DNA from: Pieris napi
Lineage: Eukaryota; Arthropoda; Insecta; Lepidoptera; Pieridae
Direction of reading: 5' to 3'
Assembly (NCBI RefSeq): GCF_905475465.1
Contig: NC_062240.1
Span: 11,175,001-11,239,000, forward strand
Length of the DNA stretch: 64,000 nt
Of the stretch, positions 1 to 12,530 are shown piece by piece. Both the position numbers and the translations under genes were made by a program. A model generated the notes under the pieces. It was given only the letters and a program-made list of their open reading frames with translations. It did not search any database and was not told the DNA's origin. Position 1 is the stretch's first letter, and every line of letters begins with the position of its first letter.

Positions 1-1400
1 CAAGAAATCGGCACAGACGCCAACGCCAACAATCGCCACTTTCTTGTCTATTAAAAAACAATATCAGAGAAACGCATACAATGTCTAATGTACTTGGCGT
101 CCAAGAACCATATACAAACATTTGTTAGATTAATGTCATCACTCACTTAATATAATTTATAAAAATTAAAAAAAAATGTAACAATTTAAAATTAAGAAGT
201 ATTGTCCGTGTAACAAGCTACAAAGATGCAAAGAACGAAGGTATCAAGTAGCCACTTCTTCTTGCGTCTTTATCCTATTTTTTATTAAATAAAAAGGTAC
301 ATTTTTAACAGATATTGGAGCCCCTGAACTAAGTCTAGAGAGACCTGTAACATCAGAGTACTCCGCGCTTCCAACGGTTTAATGAAATAATAACTTAACT
401 ATAATTGAAACCAAAACACTATATTATAAGGAAAAACAGCTTATTACTAAACTAAAGATACAGATTTACATGGTTGAGACATTTGTACACACCAGAATGA
501 TAGGGATGGATGGGATGGGAGGTGGAGGGTGCTAGTGTAAAATAGTGTAAGTGTATTGTGGAAATTAAGAATGGTTAAAATATAATGGAACTAGCAATTC
601 AGTTTCTTCGTAGTTTAGTGCACAAAGCCACTTGCTAATTATTAAATTTGTTTAGTTTATAAGACCAAAAGACAAACGCCACTTTGAATCAAAAAAATAT
701 CGAAAGACGCTACACAATTGGCCGCCTCATGCTCGATGAGCGAACCAAACAAAAAAACATCTTAATTGTGTAAGAAACAGGAAGTACGTAAACAGGAAGT
801 ACAATAAAATCTACAATCTTTGTATTTTTCGAGCCGATATTGAGTTCTGGAAAATGTGCACAATACAATGAATTGATAAAGTTCTAAGAATCTCCTTATT
901 ACTTTATTAAAGCCGAGTATTCAGCCATTCCGATATTGGTCCTCGCTTGACCGCGTTATGGTGTCAGTAATTACTATTATTAAATTTAATATTTACTCCG
1001 GCTATTTGGGTTATGTCGTGGTGTCATAGATATTGTGGTGTAATTATTATTGATGATAATCGCGCTAAATTAAAATTTCCTTTATGGGGATTATGAATTA
1101 AATGATAGAGAGAATATAGGCGAGCTTCCTTTCTATCAAAATTTCTCTACTTTACTTCCTTTTTACTTTACATACCCGCACGTGCTCCCTTTATATATAT
1201 TTTATAATGCAATTTACTGTTGCAGACATTGAAAACGGCTTTGATTGTTTTTTTATATTTAAAAAATTATATCCGCTGTGTTTTGATTTACTATTTCATT
1301 GTAAATCTATATAGTTCGCCAATTCTCCGGATTAATTTGTTCGAAGCTCGATGTTCTATATCCCAAAGCTTTTCTCGGTAAATAGGCTTTTAAATGCAAA
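1..1400. other. AT-rich stretch without a recognisable gene
   Basis: I see no open frame with coding character, no RNA gene and no repeat I can define by a second copy. Short A/T runs only. Confidence 0.5.
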
Positions 1401-1409
1401 CAGAACAAT

Positions 1410-1530
1410 TGTTTGTTAGACATAAGGTATCGCGGACTTTTTGTAGATTTTCTATGAAACTGCAGTACATCACTTTGGTCTATTGTCAATAGTTTTAGCA
1501 GCGTACGCGATTCAGGAATTTTTATTGGCC
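1410..1530 (+). repeat. Dispersed repeat Z, copy 1
   Basis: A segment starting near TTAGACATAAGGTATCGCGG recurs in the same orientation at 40203-40310, just outside the retrotransposon. The two copies share the opening block, a CGCGAT block and the following AATTTTTATT block, with indels between. An old dispersed element of unknown class; the short frames across it are not genes. Confidence 0.55.
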
Positions 1531-1689
1531 GTATTGGGATACACTATCGTAATGTCATATACAAACCTCACTTTTTTTATAAGATTTTATAGCCTATGTT
1601 TATCAAAACAGTCCTGTATTTTTGAAGCCAAGTCAATGCAACCGATCAAATCTTTACTTTTTATAATATTCGTTGTGAAAAAAAATGGC

Positions 1690-1850
1690 GATTAATAAGA
1701 GTGGCGGAGAGTTTATTGGCAGTTCATCTCTTCCGTTCTACGCCCTTGATTTGAGAACTGGCAGTAAATGTAAAATTAGAAGCAATAATATGTATTTCTT
1801 TACTGACGAGTCATAAGTGTTCATTATGTTACCTACATGATTAAATGATT
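1690..1850 (+). repeat. Dispersed repeat H (hairpin-core, SINE-like), partial copy
   Basis: Shares the block GGCGGAGAGTTTATTG, a GCCAGTTCT-type arm, a TTCCGTTCTACGCCCTTGAT loop and the complementary AGAACTGGC arm with copies at 5735, 7655, 30970, 32015 and 53164. The two arms form a conserved stem-loop. Copies on either strand have no open frame, which fits a short non-autonomous retroelement common in Lepidoptera; the class is inferred. Confidence 0.6.
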
Positions 1851-2249
1851 TTTACTTTACTTTACTTTATTAGTGTAGATAACATTATTTTACTCGTAAT
1901 AGAGCTAGATATTTTAACATTACATTTATTATATTGTAAAGATTTATTTACGCTCCTCTGAACGTCCGCATCGTACTAAAAGCCTAATCCGATTTTGAAT
2001 CACGGTTTTTAATATAGAAATAGAAGGAATTTTTTATTCGGTTAACTGAAACGTTAAAATAGGTTTAAAAAAAATACTAAAAACGATGGCGTATTTTAAA
2101 TTACGCTGGGTGGTAATAAATAATGAATGTTTCAACATCATTTAGACTACTAAAAATAGTCCAATGTAGTTACTATAGTATAGTATAGTTAGTACTATAT
2201 TCTCTGCAGAATCAGTGTGTGAATTTATCCAGATGTCCGTCGATACATT

Positions 2250-2365
2250 TCCGAACCAATGCGGCTTAAATCCAAAATTTTAATAGACCGGCTACGCACT
2301 CGTTAACTAGTGTTATTCATAGGTGACGATATCACTTAATACCAGCACTCCCAAAATTATAGAAA
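2250..2365 (+). mobile_element. LINE-A 3' tail relic
   Basis: Degenerate copy of the 3' end seen at 12360-12530: the CCGAACCAAT block, the rATAGACCGGCTACGCACTCG block and an ATCACTTAA block appear in order. Strongly diverged and 5'-truncated, so an old insertion. Confidence 0.55.
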
Positions 2366-2957
2366 GAATACCAATTTCGTTTAAATCCCATAAAACTCTA
2401 AAAGCTTTTAATATTGGACATAATGCATGTGTAAGCGCAAAATCACTTCAAAATACTCGACGATGATTTAATTTTGTTAAAAGCTTTTAAAAGCCATGTT
2501 TGGCGAAACTCTACAATGTATGTAATAAAGTGTAATGGCTGCTTCCAGTGCGGTATATACAAAATTGTTATTTGTATAATAAAGTATTATTTTTGATATA
2601 AAACTTTATCAAATTGAATATTAGTAATCCTCGGATCTAAAGGGTCATGTCGGATACTACTATTCATTGATAATTTCAGTTCAGTAGCCTTTGTGAGCGC
2701 CGCCAGCGTTTGAGTCTTAGGATTAGTTTCAGAAACAAGATTTAGCAAGGACTATATCTATATATAAGTCAAAATCGATCACTTACGTCCATATTTGTAT
2801 TCAGAATAGCGTAATTTAGGCCAAGTGAAATCTGTGACTTAAGCGAGAGTAGGCTGCGAATTTGGCGCCATCAATCGGACAATCATGTAATTAAAAATAC
2901 AGATAATTATTAATGTAATGTTTAAACTTTTAACAAATGTATTTCTAAATTTATTTA

Positions 2958-3120
2958 TTAAGGTAGGTAATCAGCGTGTCCTGTGACACATAGGCCTCTT
3001 CCAGCTGCTTCCATTCTTTTCTGATGTTAGCTCTTCTTCTCCAAGTAGTGCCTCCTATTCTCTTTATATCTTCTGCCCATCTCTTGCTCTGTCTTCGTCT
3101 TTTCCATTTTCCATCGCGTG
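2958..3120 (-). pseudogene. LINE reverse-transcriptase C-terminal tail (RTE-like), relic
   Basis: The minus strand keeps about 52 open codons with a pattern typical of the end of RTE-like LINE proteins: a basic stretch, then KRWAEDIKRIGG, then a W and an R-rich run, then EWKQLEEAYVSQD. Family knowledge: these tails follow the reverse transcriptase and are often left as truncated fragments. A second copy with one stop lies at 49122-49250 in the same orientation. No catalytic domain remains, so this is a fragment and not a gene. Confidence 0.6.
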
Positions 3121-3545
3121 GTTTTTAAATTACTTCACTTTAAATTAATAAATTTGTTTTGTTAGTTAAAATGTCGCAATTTCATTTTTAGTTTTAACTT
3201 GTTTTGGACTTTAAATTATTTTCTCCATACAGATCTACATTAATGTTTCTTGCAGTTTGTGGTGATATTAATATGTATCTGTAAATATAGTGCAGTGTTA
3301 AATTTTTAATTATCTTCACAGATAACTAAAAACTTTTTTCTGTAGTCATACCAAAAACAATAGACACAAGACTTCGCGAAGTTTGACAAGAACACGGTTT
3401 CTGCATTCGAATTTGTAAACTTGGTTTGTGCCCGACTCAACTCAGCCCGTGTTAAAATAAGTCTTTAAATCTCAGCCTACAACTCCCGTTTATCAACATT
3501 AAATATACGTTTTTTGTAGGTGATACTACGTTCAAGGAAGTGCTA
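3121..3545. other. AT-rich stretch, nothing recognised
   Basis: No coding signal and no repeat that I can match elsewhere in the window. Confidence 0.45.
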
Positions 3546-3563
3546 ATTGCGCTTGCGCTTTTT

Positions 3564-3985
3564 GAAGTGAAACTTCTTTAGACGCATGAGGCTAAAATTT
3601 TTAAAGAACGAAGATGTGCAGCGGTTTTGTCGATAAAAAGGGAGAGAGCGATTGAGTCCGATTGAGAGAGAGTGAGAAGGGTAAATTATCTTATAGAAAT
3701 TCTATTTTTAAAATTAAAATTTCGTAAAGAGAATTTATGAAATATTAGTATTTTATATATATATATATCAAATTACGAATTGTAAATTAAAATGCCACGT
3801 GTTTTTATTATCAAAGAAAAAAAATTTTTTATAATTTGAATTAATTTTCGAAGCTTTTAATATGTTAATGACAATTAAATTCCTAACATTACTTCCTTTT
3901 CCCTACCTCTAAGTCACAGAAATATAAAGTTTTAGATTTGTATAAATATGAACAAGACTTAAAAATTAGTTTGCCAGAAAACTTT
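3564..3985 (+). mobile_element. MITE family M13, copy A
   Basis: Left end is the 13-mer GAAGTGAAACTTC (3564-3576) preceded by T's and followed by TTTAGACGC. The core (GAGAAGGGTAAATTATCTTATAG, then a CACGTG-containing block, then AAGTTTTAGATTTGTATAAAT) recurs at 42175, 42768 and 60037. The right 13-mer is degenerate here (GCCAGAAAAC). The short frame at 3938-4171 lies over this repeat and is not a gene. Confidence 0.6.
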
Positions 3986-4317
3986 TTTTTACTAACTATT
4001 TACTTAGGTCTAAGTGTGTGTGCAGGTACAATATACATTCTATTGTTTGATTGGCCGAATGTCGAACACATAAGCGAGATTAAGGCAAGTTTTATAAAAC
4101 ATTCAAATACCACTCTTCTTTACTTAGGACTTCCTTTGAGTCCTGCTTTGGACCGAAAACAAAGGACTTAATTATCTGCGGTCGAATATTAATTACTACA
4201 TCCTCGCGCCATATGTAGCCTGTGGCGTTTGGTGTAAATTTATAGTCTGTGGATACCTATGAAACATAACACGAATTATCATTTACATTTCATGTTGCGT
4301 CAGGTAGCGTTTAATAA

Positions 4318-4610
4318 GAGCCTTATAGCCTAGCGGTCATATTAAGTGGATGCTAGATGAGGGGTACCGGGTTCGATCCCAGTTGGAGTGCAAGTTTTAA
4401 TTTAATTTAAATTTGTTCTCGGTCTTTGGGAGGGTTGTGCAGTACCGTGCGAGTGCTTAAACCATACACGAACGGCACGGTCGAATTTCTAAGGCAAGCA
4501 GTGAGTTTGCTACCTAAGATAGACTGTGTAGGATGTAGCAATATGTTCTAGACCGAGGATGGAAATTACAAGTGGTAATTCAACATTCCTCTTTTAGTAG
4601 CACTTTTAAT
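4318..4610 (+). mobile_element. tRNA-derived SINE (family B)
   Basis: Begins with a tRNA-like head: a box-A-like TAGCCTAGCGG and, about 45 bases later, a box-B-like GGGTTCGATCCC. A non-tRNA body follows with no open frame. Only one copy is visible here, so family membership is inferred from the promoter boxes. Confidence 0.55.
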
Positions 4611-5734
4611 AATGATAATTTTAATAATTAATTAAAATGGACCTATTATGGTACTTTAGCAATTATATCGACTTAATAATATTAGTAAATACATAAACTT
4701 GTACAGTAAAGGCTTTGTATTGCCGTATCGGAAAACAGTTATACAATTGATCTATAGTATGTCGATGTTGATGTATAAATTGCATCAGGAGGCGAATTGA
4801 TGAGTGTGGTCATTACGCTCCGATTCACGCTGCGATAAATACGAACGAATGGCTTTATAATGCCTTTGTTAAGTTTGCTAGTATTGAACCTTTAAATCAA
4901 ATAAATATACCAGAATATGCTTGGTCCATAGAAAAATTGAGGTGTAAAGAAGCCCTAAATACAGACAGCATTTAGCACTAAGTACCACTTACTTTTTTTA
5001 TGTATAAACTACAAGAACAAAAAACACCTTGGTGCCTGAAGGGCTACACCACAATACAAATTTTAAATTCCTTATAAATTAAACAGTAAATACAAAACAG
5101 TTATGTCAACGTATGAGATTTGACATACCGATGGCATACTTAACGCTTTGAATAATTTGTCAATACAATAATATATTTCAATGCACAATCGCTATCCTCA
5201 CATCTAGCGCCTGTTAGCAGTTATATCAACCAAAAACATATTGCACAAAATAATCAATTAAGAAATTATTTTTGCACAATACATACTCGACGACTTTAAG
5301 GTTGAAAATTCACATGCCAATGCCACACAACTGGGTAGGCTATATAGAATTTTATAATAAAATATAACATTCAAATGCCCAGACAGTACTTGCAATAAAT
5401 TGTGTGTACTCAATTCATTTACATTTTTAAAAAATAACAAGAATTAAAAGAAAATTCAGTCACATTGACGAGCTGCCAAATTATATGTAGTATGACATAT
5501 TTTGTTAGCCACGCGGCAATGAAGATCGTTCAACATAGCGAACCTCGTTAAAATCTTGAATATCGATTAAAATTGTCACTGAAAACGTTTCTTAAGCTTT
5601 AGTTAAATATAATAGTCTATTGATTTATTGTATTATAAGTGTGCGTGTTAACAGTGAATAAAGCAATTTATGAAAGTAAATAAAGACCCACACAGCACAC
5701 ACAGTTTCCTGATGTTTTGGTAAGAAACAGTGTC
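4611..5734. other. AT-rich stretch, nothing recognised
   Basis: No supported gene, RNA or repeat. The 60-codon minus frame at 5258-5440 has no family signature. Confidence 0.45.
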
Positions 5735-5865
5735 GGAAACTTTATTGCCAGTTCTTTTCGTTCATTCTACACCCTTGATTTCAGAACTGGCATTAATTGA
5801 ATTGAAAAATTAACAAATTTAAAAGCATTATTATACTGACGTTCATAAGAATACATGATATTTGA
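5735..5865 (+). repeat. Dispersed repeat H, diverged partial copy
   Basis: Contains the TTTATTGCCAGTTCTTTTCG arm, a CTACACCCTTGATTTCAGAACTGGC arm and an ACGTTCATAAGAA block in the order seen in other H copies. More diverged than the copies at 32015 and 53164. Confidence 0.55.
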
Positions 5866-7654
5866 AATTACCGATTTTAGGGTTTATTGCCTATTTGAGT
5901 CAATAACAAAATTTACTACGCACAATTTTATAAAATACCTGACGGCAGATATTAATATTTTATATACTAAAAATAGCTGACGGGCCGTTCGAGTATTACG
6001 TAAGCAGTATGGGGGGTATAAGCAGTATTTTTTCTTATTTATTGTTTACACTCAACAGTAATTATTTACTTTTTTACTCATTACCCACGCACGAAATGCA
6101 TTTTCGAGGATTCCTAAAAAAAATTAATACGTTTATGTACTATTATTTATGAGAGCTTTGCTTATTTTTGCTGGCTTGATATAAATTGAACGGACTACGA
6201 GACATATAATGATTTTTATTTACAGTAAAAAATAGCTTTAATAAAAGAAGGTCTTTAAAAAAAATAGGCAAACAATGTGATGCCTAGCCAAAAAAACAAA
6301 AACGCACATAAATAGTTTACGAAATATTCTCGGACCTACTGTTTCAGAATAATTTGATTACCAACATTGACACGACAATGTTATATGTTAATCAGTCTGT
6401 CTTGATCCCGTATACGGGGTCCATTTGGCACCGTTTCCATTTGTTTAAATTCCATAAAAATTACTGTATCGATTATAAATTGCGATTAATCAAAGTTAGA
6501 CACATTCGCTCGCGTATGTTCACGTGTCTTAGGAAAGTAGTACATAGTTCAATATATTTTGTTCTTTTATCATCCATCATTATTTTAAAATTATTTCTAG
6601 TACTACAGTTACTACAAATAGTAGGTAATTTGGGTTGAGGGTAGTGGAAAAAGATAGACGGAGGTGATTTCCGTGTATTTTTTTTACAACTATGTCATTA
6701 TGTTTTCTTGGTAAATTTGTCGAATCACGGCTTCACATTAAAACAGCAGAATTTTTTTTTCTATCGTTCTTTTCGACTTGTATTCAGTACCCCAAGTAAT
6801 ATTAGGGGTTGCATGATTTTGGACCCCTCGAAAAATTTTAAAATCTGATAATATTACATGAATTACTGTAGGTTAGGCTTTGTTTTTTTCTTCTAAGTGG
6901 TGTTTGTGATCAGATATAGGTAAGCCAAAATATTTACCTTCTTTCATTAATTTTCCAAATCATTATGTTTTAATTAATTTCTATGGGGTTAAAGAGCACG
7001 TGCCGTCACATTATTGCATGCCATAGTCGAGTGATGAAAATATGTTGAAAAAAATTTGGAGCTGTTTTAAGGTGGAGCCGTGACTTGACAAATTTACCAT
7101 TTACTTAAATTATTAATTTAGGGTTTAGTTATTGCTTTTTTTCAATTTTATTTAGGTTTGTGATATGCCCTCAAATGACCTGTACAATGATACGGTGGTA
7201 AAATAATAAGTTGTTTGTGGTAAAACTTACCAAATAAAAATGGTTTGGTTGGATAAACCAAAAATCCTCCTGGCGCCCACATTAATTTATTGAAATTATT
7301 AATAGGATTTGTGATTCCTATTATAAATAAACTGTGCTTATTTGATATTCATAAGAATAGCATACAATGAAACAGCACACCAACAAGAGAATTCACTTTA
7401 ATTGCTTTTCATTGCTATACAAAAATATATCTTTTAAATAAATTAATTCGTTAAATTTTCCTCATTACGCACCGCCATATAAATTTTCATTAGGTGAGAA
7501 CCGCCGGGAATACCCTAGCTTAATAAGGGTGCGTGGACATACTTTCGCTATACATACCGAAGAATAATGAAGGGAAGCGAAACCGCAATATAATGAGGTC
7601 ATATTTCAAATGAATTTACGTATTAAACGATAAACCAAGGATAAAGGTTACTGT
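5866..7654. other. Gene-free AT-rich stretch
   Basis: I see no coding region. The 94-codon plus frame at 6354-6638 has no recognisable domain, no start context and no splice partners, and I do not call it. Confidence 0.45.
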
Positions 7655-7985
7655 TTGTATACGAGAATGTACGTGCGTGCTCCTATTTCACCATGCCTAC
7701 TGCTGATAGAGGACAAATCTTTGTTTTTAATTTATTTTATTATTATTAATTTCTTAAATGTCACGTGGAACATGGTGTAATGGTTATAGCTCCGTACAAA
7801 CATTGTGTAAAACAAAAAACTTAGCGATTAAAAAGAATGGCAGAGAGTTTATTGCCAGTTCTTCTCTTCCGTTCTACGCCCTTTATTGCTGGCAGTAAAT
7901 GTAAAATTAGAAGAATTTAATATGTATTTCTTTTTTACTTTCAAAAGTGTAAATTGTGTTACCTATTTGAATAAATTATTTAGAT
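7655..7985 (+). repeat. Dispersed repeat H, near full-length copy
   Basis: Runs from TACGTGCGTGCTCCTATTTC through TGATAGAGGACAAATC, CATGGTGTAATGG and the GCCAGTTCT/AGAACTGGC-type stem (shortened in this copy) to a final ATAAATTATTT. The same order, reversed, is seen at 30970-31295, 32015-32348 and 53164-53530. Length is about 330-360 bp; the far end carries an AATAAA-like sequence. Confidence 0.65.
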
Positions 7986-9619
7986 CATTAAATATGAATT
8001 TCGCTATATATTCAAATATGAAATACTTTTATTTATCAATAAAACTAAATATTGAATTTCGAATAGAACTTATTTGCACATATAATATACATAATTTTTT
8101 CCAAATATAGCTTGACTTATTCGGTAGTGTACTGATCAGTTTTAAAAAAAGCGTTTTTGAGTGCCTATCTGATACCTAATAACCTAAAAACTACAAGTAA
8201 AATCTAAAATTGGGGGTTTATTTATAGTTTAGTGTATAATTTTTTTTTAAACTTTATGTAACCATAGTTGTCAAATATTTTAGAAAAAATATAAAGCGTT
8301 ATATATATGTGGTGAACATTAATAAATAAAGAAATGAAAATTACATAAATGGACTCCATTTCCATTTCTATTTTATATGTCTATTTTTTTGGTCTTTGCT
8401 AATTAAATAAAACATTATCATTTATGAAGACAATTACTTAAAACACGTGAAACGTCGATTTGTAATTAATACGTGTTTCTATCTTTATCGTGATAAAATA
8501 CTTAAGAAAACTATTATAGCTTTTATAACTACATATAATGCTATGGTAACAACGTGCGATACATTCAATAATGGCTTACAATTTTTAAAAGCTTTTCGTG
8601 GTAGGCCAGACGCTTTTATAAATGTTTTTCAGCATAAGTCTAGTTTCCATAACATTATCTTTTTAAGAATCCAATTAAATCTAATGTTATTAAGCCATTA
8701 AATTGATTATTCTATAATTTATAATTAATTAACTGACATCGTTCACCACTTTCGAATAATTAATCATTTAGCGTTTTTCTGCTTACTCATCATTCGATAA
8801 ACGAATTAAAATAATCTTTACTAGTAATTAATAAAAAAGGAAAGATTGGTATTTTTACATGTTTATAAGGAATTAACTCAAGAAATATCGCAGTAAAGTA
8901 AATCATTATTTTACCATTAGTATTCTTTTTTTAATTGAGTTGAAAATGGGCCTTTGTGCCCGTACCTTACCCACTAAAAACACCTCAGCCTTACACGCCC
9001 TGATGATGATGTGTTCGCCAGGCATTCTACCCACGGGACCTTATATCCAACATAGAGAGCTCAATGACGACCTGCAGTTCCGGGCCACTCGTGAACCATT
9101 AGAATGCTACGCTATTCCCTTAGGAATGTATATCGTTAGTGTGTAGAATATAGACTATGTTATAAGTAACATAGGCTATATTGGTTTCCATACAATTTTA
9201 AAAAAAACCTTCGGGCCAGGCCGCTTGTGATTCAAATTGAGGTGGTATAGACTTAAACATAATAAGCAATTAAAAGTTTTAGCAGCTTAAGCTATAGCGG
9301 CTTAAATCTATTGCGACTATAATCGCACAATGTTGGTGATAGCTAGTACTTAAGCGTAGACACAAATACACCGTTCATTCTTACAATAGGGGTTTCAGTG
9401 AAGAACTTTTTCATGTAATACAATATTATTTGAATCTTAAGCCGAGATTTTACTCGTATAATTTTCAATTTGCTAGTCACTAAAAAAATAAATATTGCAT
9501 TAAAGACACGCTAATCAGCGTGTGTCAAAAATCAAAATGTCAATCGTCGAATTTTTTCAAACAACTAACATAAATGCTCATCGATTTTGGCGTCCTTTAT
9601 TTAATATATTTTAAAGCTA
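7986..9619. other. Gene-free stretch with one GC-richer island
   Basis: Mostly AT-rich. From about 8945 to 9130 base composition shifts towards GC and a 68-codon plus frame (8940-9146) spans it. I recognise no domain in either strand; it may be a fragment of a mobile element. The frame at 8447-8701 also has no signature. Confidence 0.4.
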
Positions 9620-9860
9620 ATATAGCTGTTTAATCTCATTATTTACACACAAATTTACAGTACAATTTACAATATCTATTCTTAACCTACATAGTAATAA
9701 TAATAATAAAAATAATTGATAAATAGAAAATTAAAACAAATTTTAAAAGTTTCTCCCTGTGGCTGTATACCTTTAATGCTGGCAGCATTTCATCGCTGTA
9801 TTGCTATACTTATTCGTTGATCGAGGAAAGCACCAGCTCTGGGATCACCGGTACTATCTA
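9620..9860 (+). repeat. Dispersed repeat F, copy 1
   Basis: A block starting near CTCCCTGTGGCTGTATACCT and ending in CACCGGTACTATCTA matches 47690-47818 at high identity, with a shared AT-rich, trinucleotide-repeat-containing leader before it. Same orientation in both. Class unknown. Confidence 0.6.
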
Positions 9861-10208
9861 TCTAAGCTTAAGATTAGTTTCTCTCATTCATTATATAATA
9901 TTCTTTTAGATAACAATTAAAATATAAATAAATGCCTGATTAGCGAACGTTTAAAAAATCCATTCGTATTTTCAATCCTATTTGATGTCAGAGTTTATCT
10001 GTTTTTGTTTTCAGTGTTCTAGATACCCGATATATAACTCCAATGCACTATTCCATTTCAGGTGAACCAATTTATGAGTTCAAGATAAGCCGTGGAACGA
10101 GTTTCCTAATCCCATGTGGCTAAGTTTAAGTTATAAAACGCTCTCCGTTACATTATATTCCGTTCAGACTTTCAGTTTAATGCTACGTTCACCGTATTAG
10201 ATTATTAC

Positions 10209-10741
10209 TGTACTAGCTGGTGCACGCGACGTCGTCTGCGTAGGATTTAACAATATTTGTTCAAATTATGTAGCGTGAAAGACATATTTTATCTACTTTA
10301 TATACCAGAAGCGATAAAAGTATATATTTTCATTTAGGAATCCATTTATAACTACCAAATGTGTATTGGAAATAAATTATCAATTTTTATTGTAGTTATG
10401 GTTCACTATTTTGGCTATGGCTTACACATAAGATATAAATATGTACTGCTTTTTTTGGACTATTTAAGATAAACATTTCCATCGTACATTGCATATGTGG
10501 AACTCGAGTGGTTTTGACAGCGCACGCCATAATAGCTCGCAGATGGTAGATTTTTTCCTACTTACTTGATATTTTGGACAATTCACACAATATCTTTATA
10601 AATTGTAGCCTATGTGTTTTCTTGGTGTATAATCTATATTATTGTAAAGTTTTATTTAAATCCATTTAGTAGTTTTTACGTGAAAGAGTAACAAACATCT
10701 ATCCATACTTACAAACTTTCGCGTATTATTATGATATTAGT
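10209..10741 (+). mobile_element. Helitron-like or tail-less non-autonomous element
   Basis: Starts TACTAGCTGGTGCACGCGAC and ends TTTCGCGTATTATTATGATATTAGTA, both of which resemble the ends of a non-autonomous element I know as very common in Lepidoptera. No frame of its own is supported. Class (Helitron versus LINE/SINE-derived) is uncertain from one copy; a similar end occurs at 49720-49745. Confidence 0.45.
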
Positions 10742-11005
10742 ATGATGAAGTCAAAAACTACCAAACACAAAGTACAATTTTCAATAAATATCTTAATGAA
10801 GGTTGAGGTATGTGAAAGTTTATTTTTAAAGAGCTTGAAAACCCTTCACAAAATATACTTAACTCACGCAGGCAAAGCCGCGGGCGGAAGAATACATCTA
10901 ATAATTTCATTTAATTGTTTATATAATCTCTACTATACCATATTATGAAAACCATTTAATATCTTAATAATTGGCAAGCCCCTAAGCCTAGACTCTGATG
11001 AAGAA

Positions 11006-11067
11006 AATAAGCAATATTTAGGTTACCTTTAAAAATATTTTTAAAGGTAACCTAAATATTGCTTATT
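11006..11067. repeat. Perfect 62-bp loopless palindrome
   Basis: Two 31-base arms are exact reverse complements with no spacer; the centre is AAAAAT/ATTTTT. The palindrome stops cleanly on both sides. It could be a small fold-back insertion, a hairpin-capped repair product or an assembly artefact. Confidence 0.85.
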
Positions 11068-11309
11068 ATTAACCAACTTATTATTAACTATAATACATTT
11101 AAGGTATTATTATGAAAATGAGGGTTTAGTTACTGAAGTAATCAGGAAGCTGTTCACTACATTAATATTTCATAATTCTGGGAAATTTGTGAACTGTCCA
11201 AATTAATCAGTTTAAGTATTCAGTTCTAGTTTTCTCTTTGATGTCACTAACTAGTGGTCTGCTTTGTTTTGAGTTTACTGAAGAACAATAATTGAAATTA
11301 TTTATTCAT

Positions 11310-11450
11310 TTCTTTATTTATTTATTAACACTTCGAATTAAAAATGGATCATAATTAAATTAAAAGGAGGGCAACTGGCAGCCTTATCGCTCTTGAGCGA
11401 TCTCTTGCACACTGCAACATTTGTGAGAAAAGAAACGTGCAAAATACACA
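11310..11450 (-). mobile_element. LINE-C 3' tail, minus strand
   Basis: Reverse complement of the tail at 18905-19055: the GGCAGCCTTATCGCT block with the self-complementary CGCTCTTGAGCG and, beyond it, a TTTATTTATTTATT stretch that is the tetranucleotide tail read on the minus strand. 5'-truncated. Confidence 0.5.
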
Positions 11451-11939
11451 TTACATAATATAGTTATTAAGAAAAAAACTAAACAGGAACAAAAAACAAA
11501 CTAAACTAATAAAAGACCATTTATTAAAAAAATATATGATAAATATTTAGAAAATACATACATCAAATTCAATTCAATTTTAAGTACACATCAACAGCTG
11601 TGATAATGTTTGCAGGTAAATAACTTTCAATATTAATTAATATGTAGAAACAATTCATTTACATAGACAATATTCGTCAGTATGCAGACTCTAAAAAGAC
11701 ACAAAATATTATTATCTACAATATACAGTACAAAATTTCAAAGAAAATAATTAAAATCTCTCATTTTTATGTTATAACACTTTCAATGTTAATGTTCTTA
11801 TTATATGTATTTATATAAATTTATATGGCTGATTGTGCGGCTTTGATAATTAATCAATTTAAATGTATCACTTTCTTTACAATTAAAGGATTTATTAATT
11901 ATTACACATTTTATTTAATGCACAAAAATATTGATTCAA
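11451..11939. other. AT-rich stretch, nothing recognised
   Basis: No coding or repeat signal that I can support. Confidence 0.45.
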
Positions 11940-12530
11940 ATTAGAATTTCAAAAAGCTTGGTGTGCTCAGCAAGGCGCGACGGTACTTCGCTCCGGGCCA
12001 CCGCTTGCAACTATATAAAGCGCAAATTCGGCCCCACATGGAGTACTGTTCTCACCTCTGGGTGGGGGCTCTCCAGTACCAGCTCCATCCACTTGACCGT
12101 ATTCAACTCATTTATTATCATTTGGCGTTACGTAGAGATGTGGGGTCACTCTGCATCTTCTACCACATTTACCATGGAGAGTGTTCAGAGGAGTTGTTCA
12201 GATTAATACCTGCAGCTGACTTTCATCATCGGACGTCGAGGCAGAATACGAAATTCCACCCGTATCACCTCGACGTCAGCCGTTCCACAACTGAGCGTTT
12301 TTCAAGGCAGTTTTTGCCGCGCACCATCACTTTGTGGAACCAGCAGCCCACTGAAGTATTTCCGAACCAATTCGACTTAGGGTCCTTCAAGAAAAGAGCG
12401 TACTAATTCTTAAAAGACCGGCAACGCACTCGCGAGCCCTCTGGCATAGAGAGTGTCCATGGGCGACGGGATCACTTAACATCAGGTGAGCCTCCTGCCC
12501 GTTTGCCCCCTGTTCTATAAAAAAAAATAC
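11940..12530 (+). pseudogene. LINE-A (CR1/Jockey-type) truncated 3' end with reverse-transcriptase C-terminus
   Basis: The frame at 11963-12406 encodes the last ~147 residues of a non-LTR retrotransposon ORF2. Visible landmarks are LYKAQIRPHMEYCSHLW, LALRRDVGSLCIFYHIYHGE, FHHRTSRQNTKFHPYHLD and the terminal LWNQQP...F..FDLGSFKKRAY. In related elements a further ~25 residues lie between DRIQ and LALRRDV, so an internal deletion is likely. No catalytic residues remain. The 3' UTR (GGCAACGCACTCGCGAG ... ATCACTTAACATCAGGTGAG) ends in an A-run and leads into the tandem array. Dead on arrival in typical LINE fashion. Clade (CR1 versus Jockey) is inferred. Confidence 0.75.

Noticed and set aside
6354..6638. 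94-codon plus frame
   Set aside because: No similarity to a family I know and no supporting context.
8447..8701. 84-codon plus frame
   Set aside because: AT-driven composition, no domain, no splice or promoter context.
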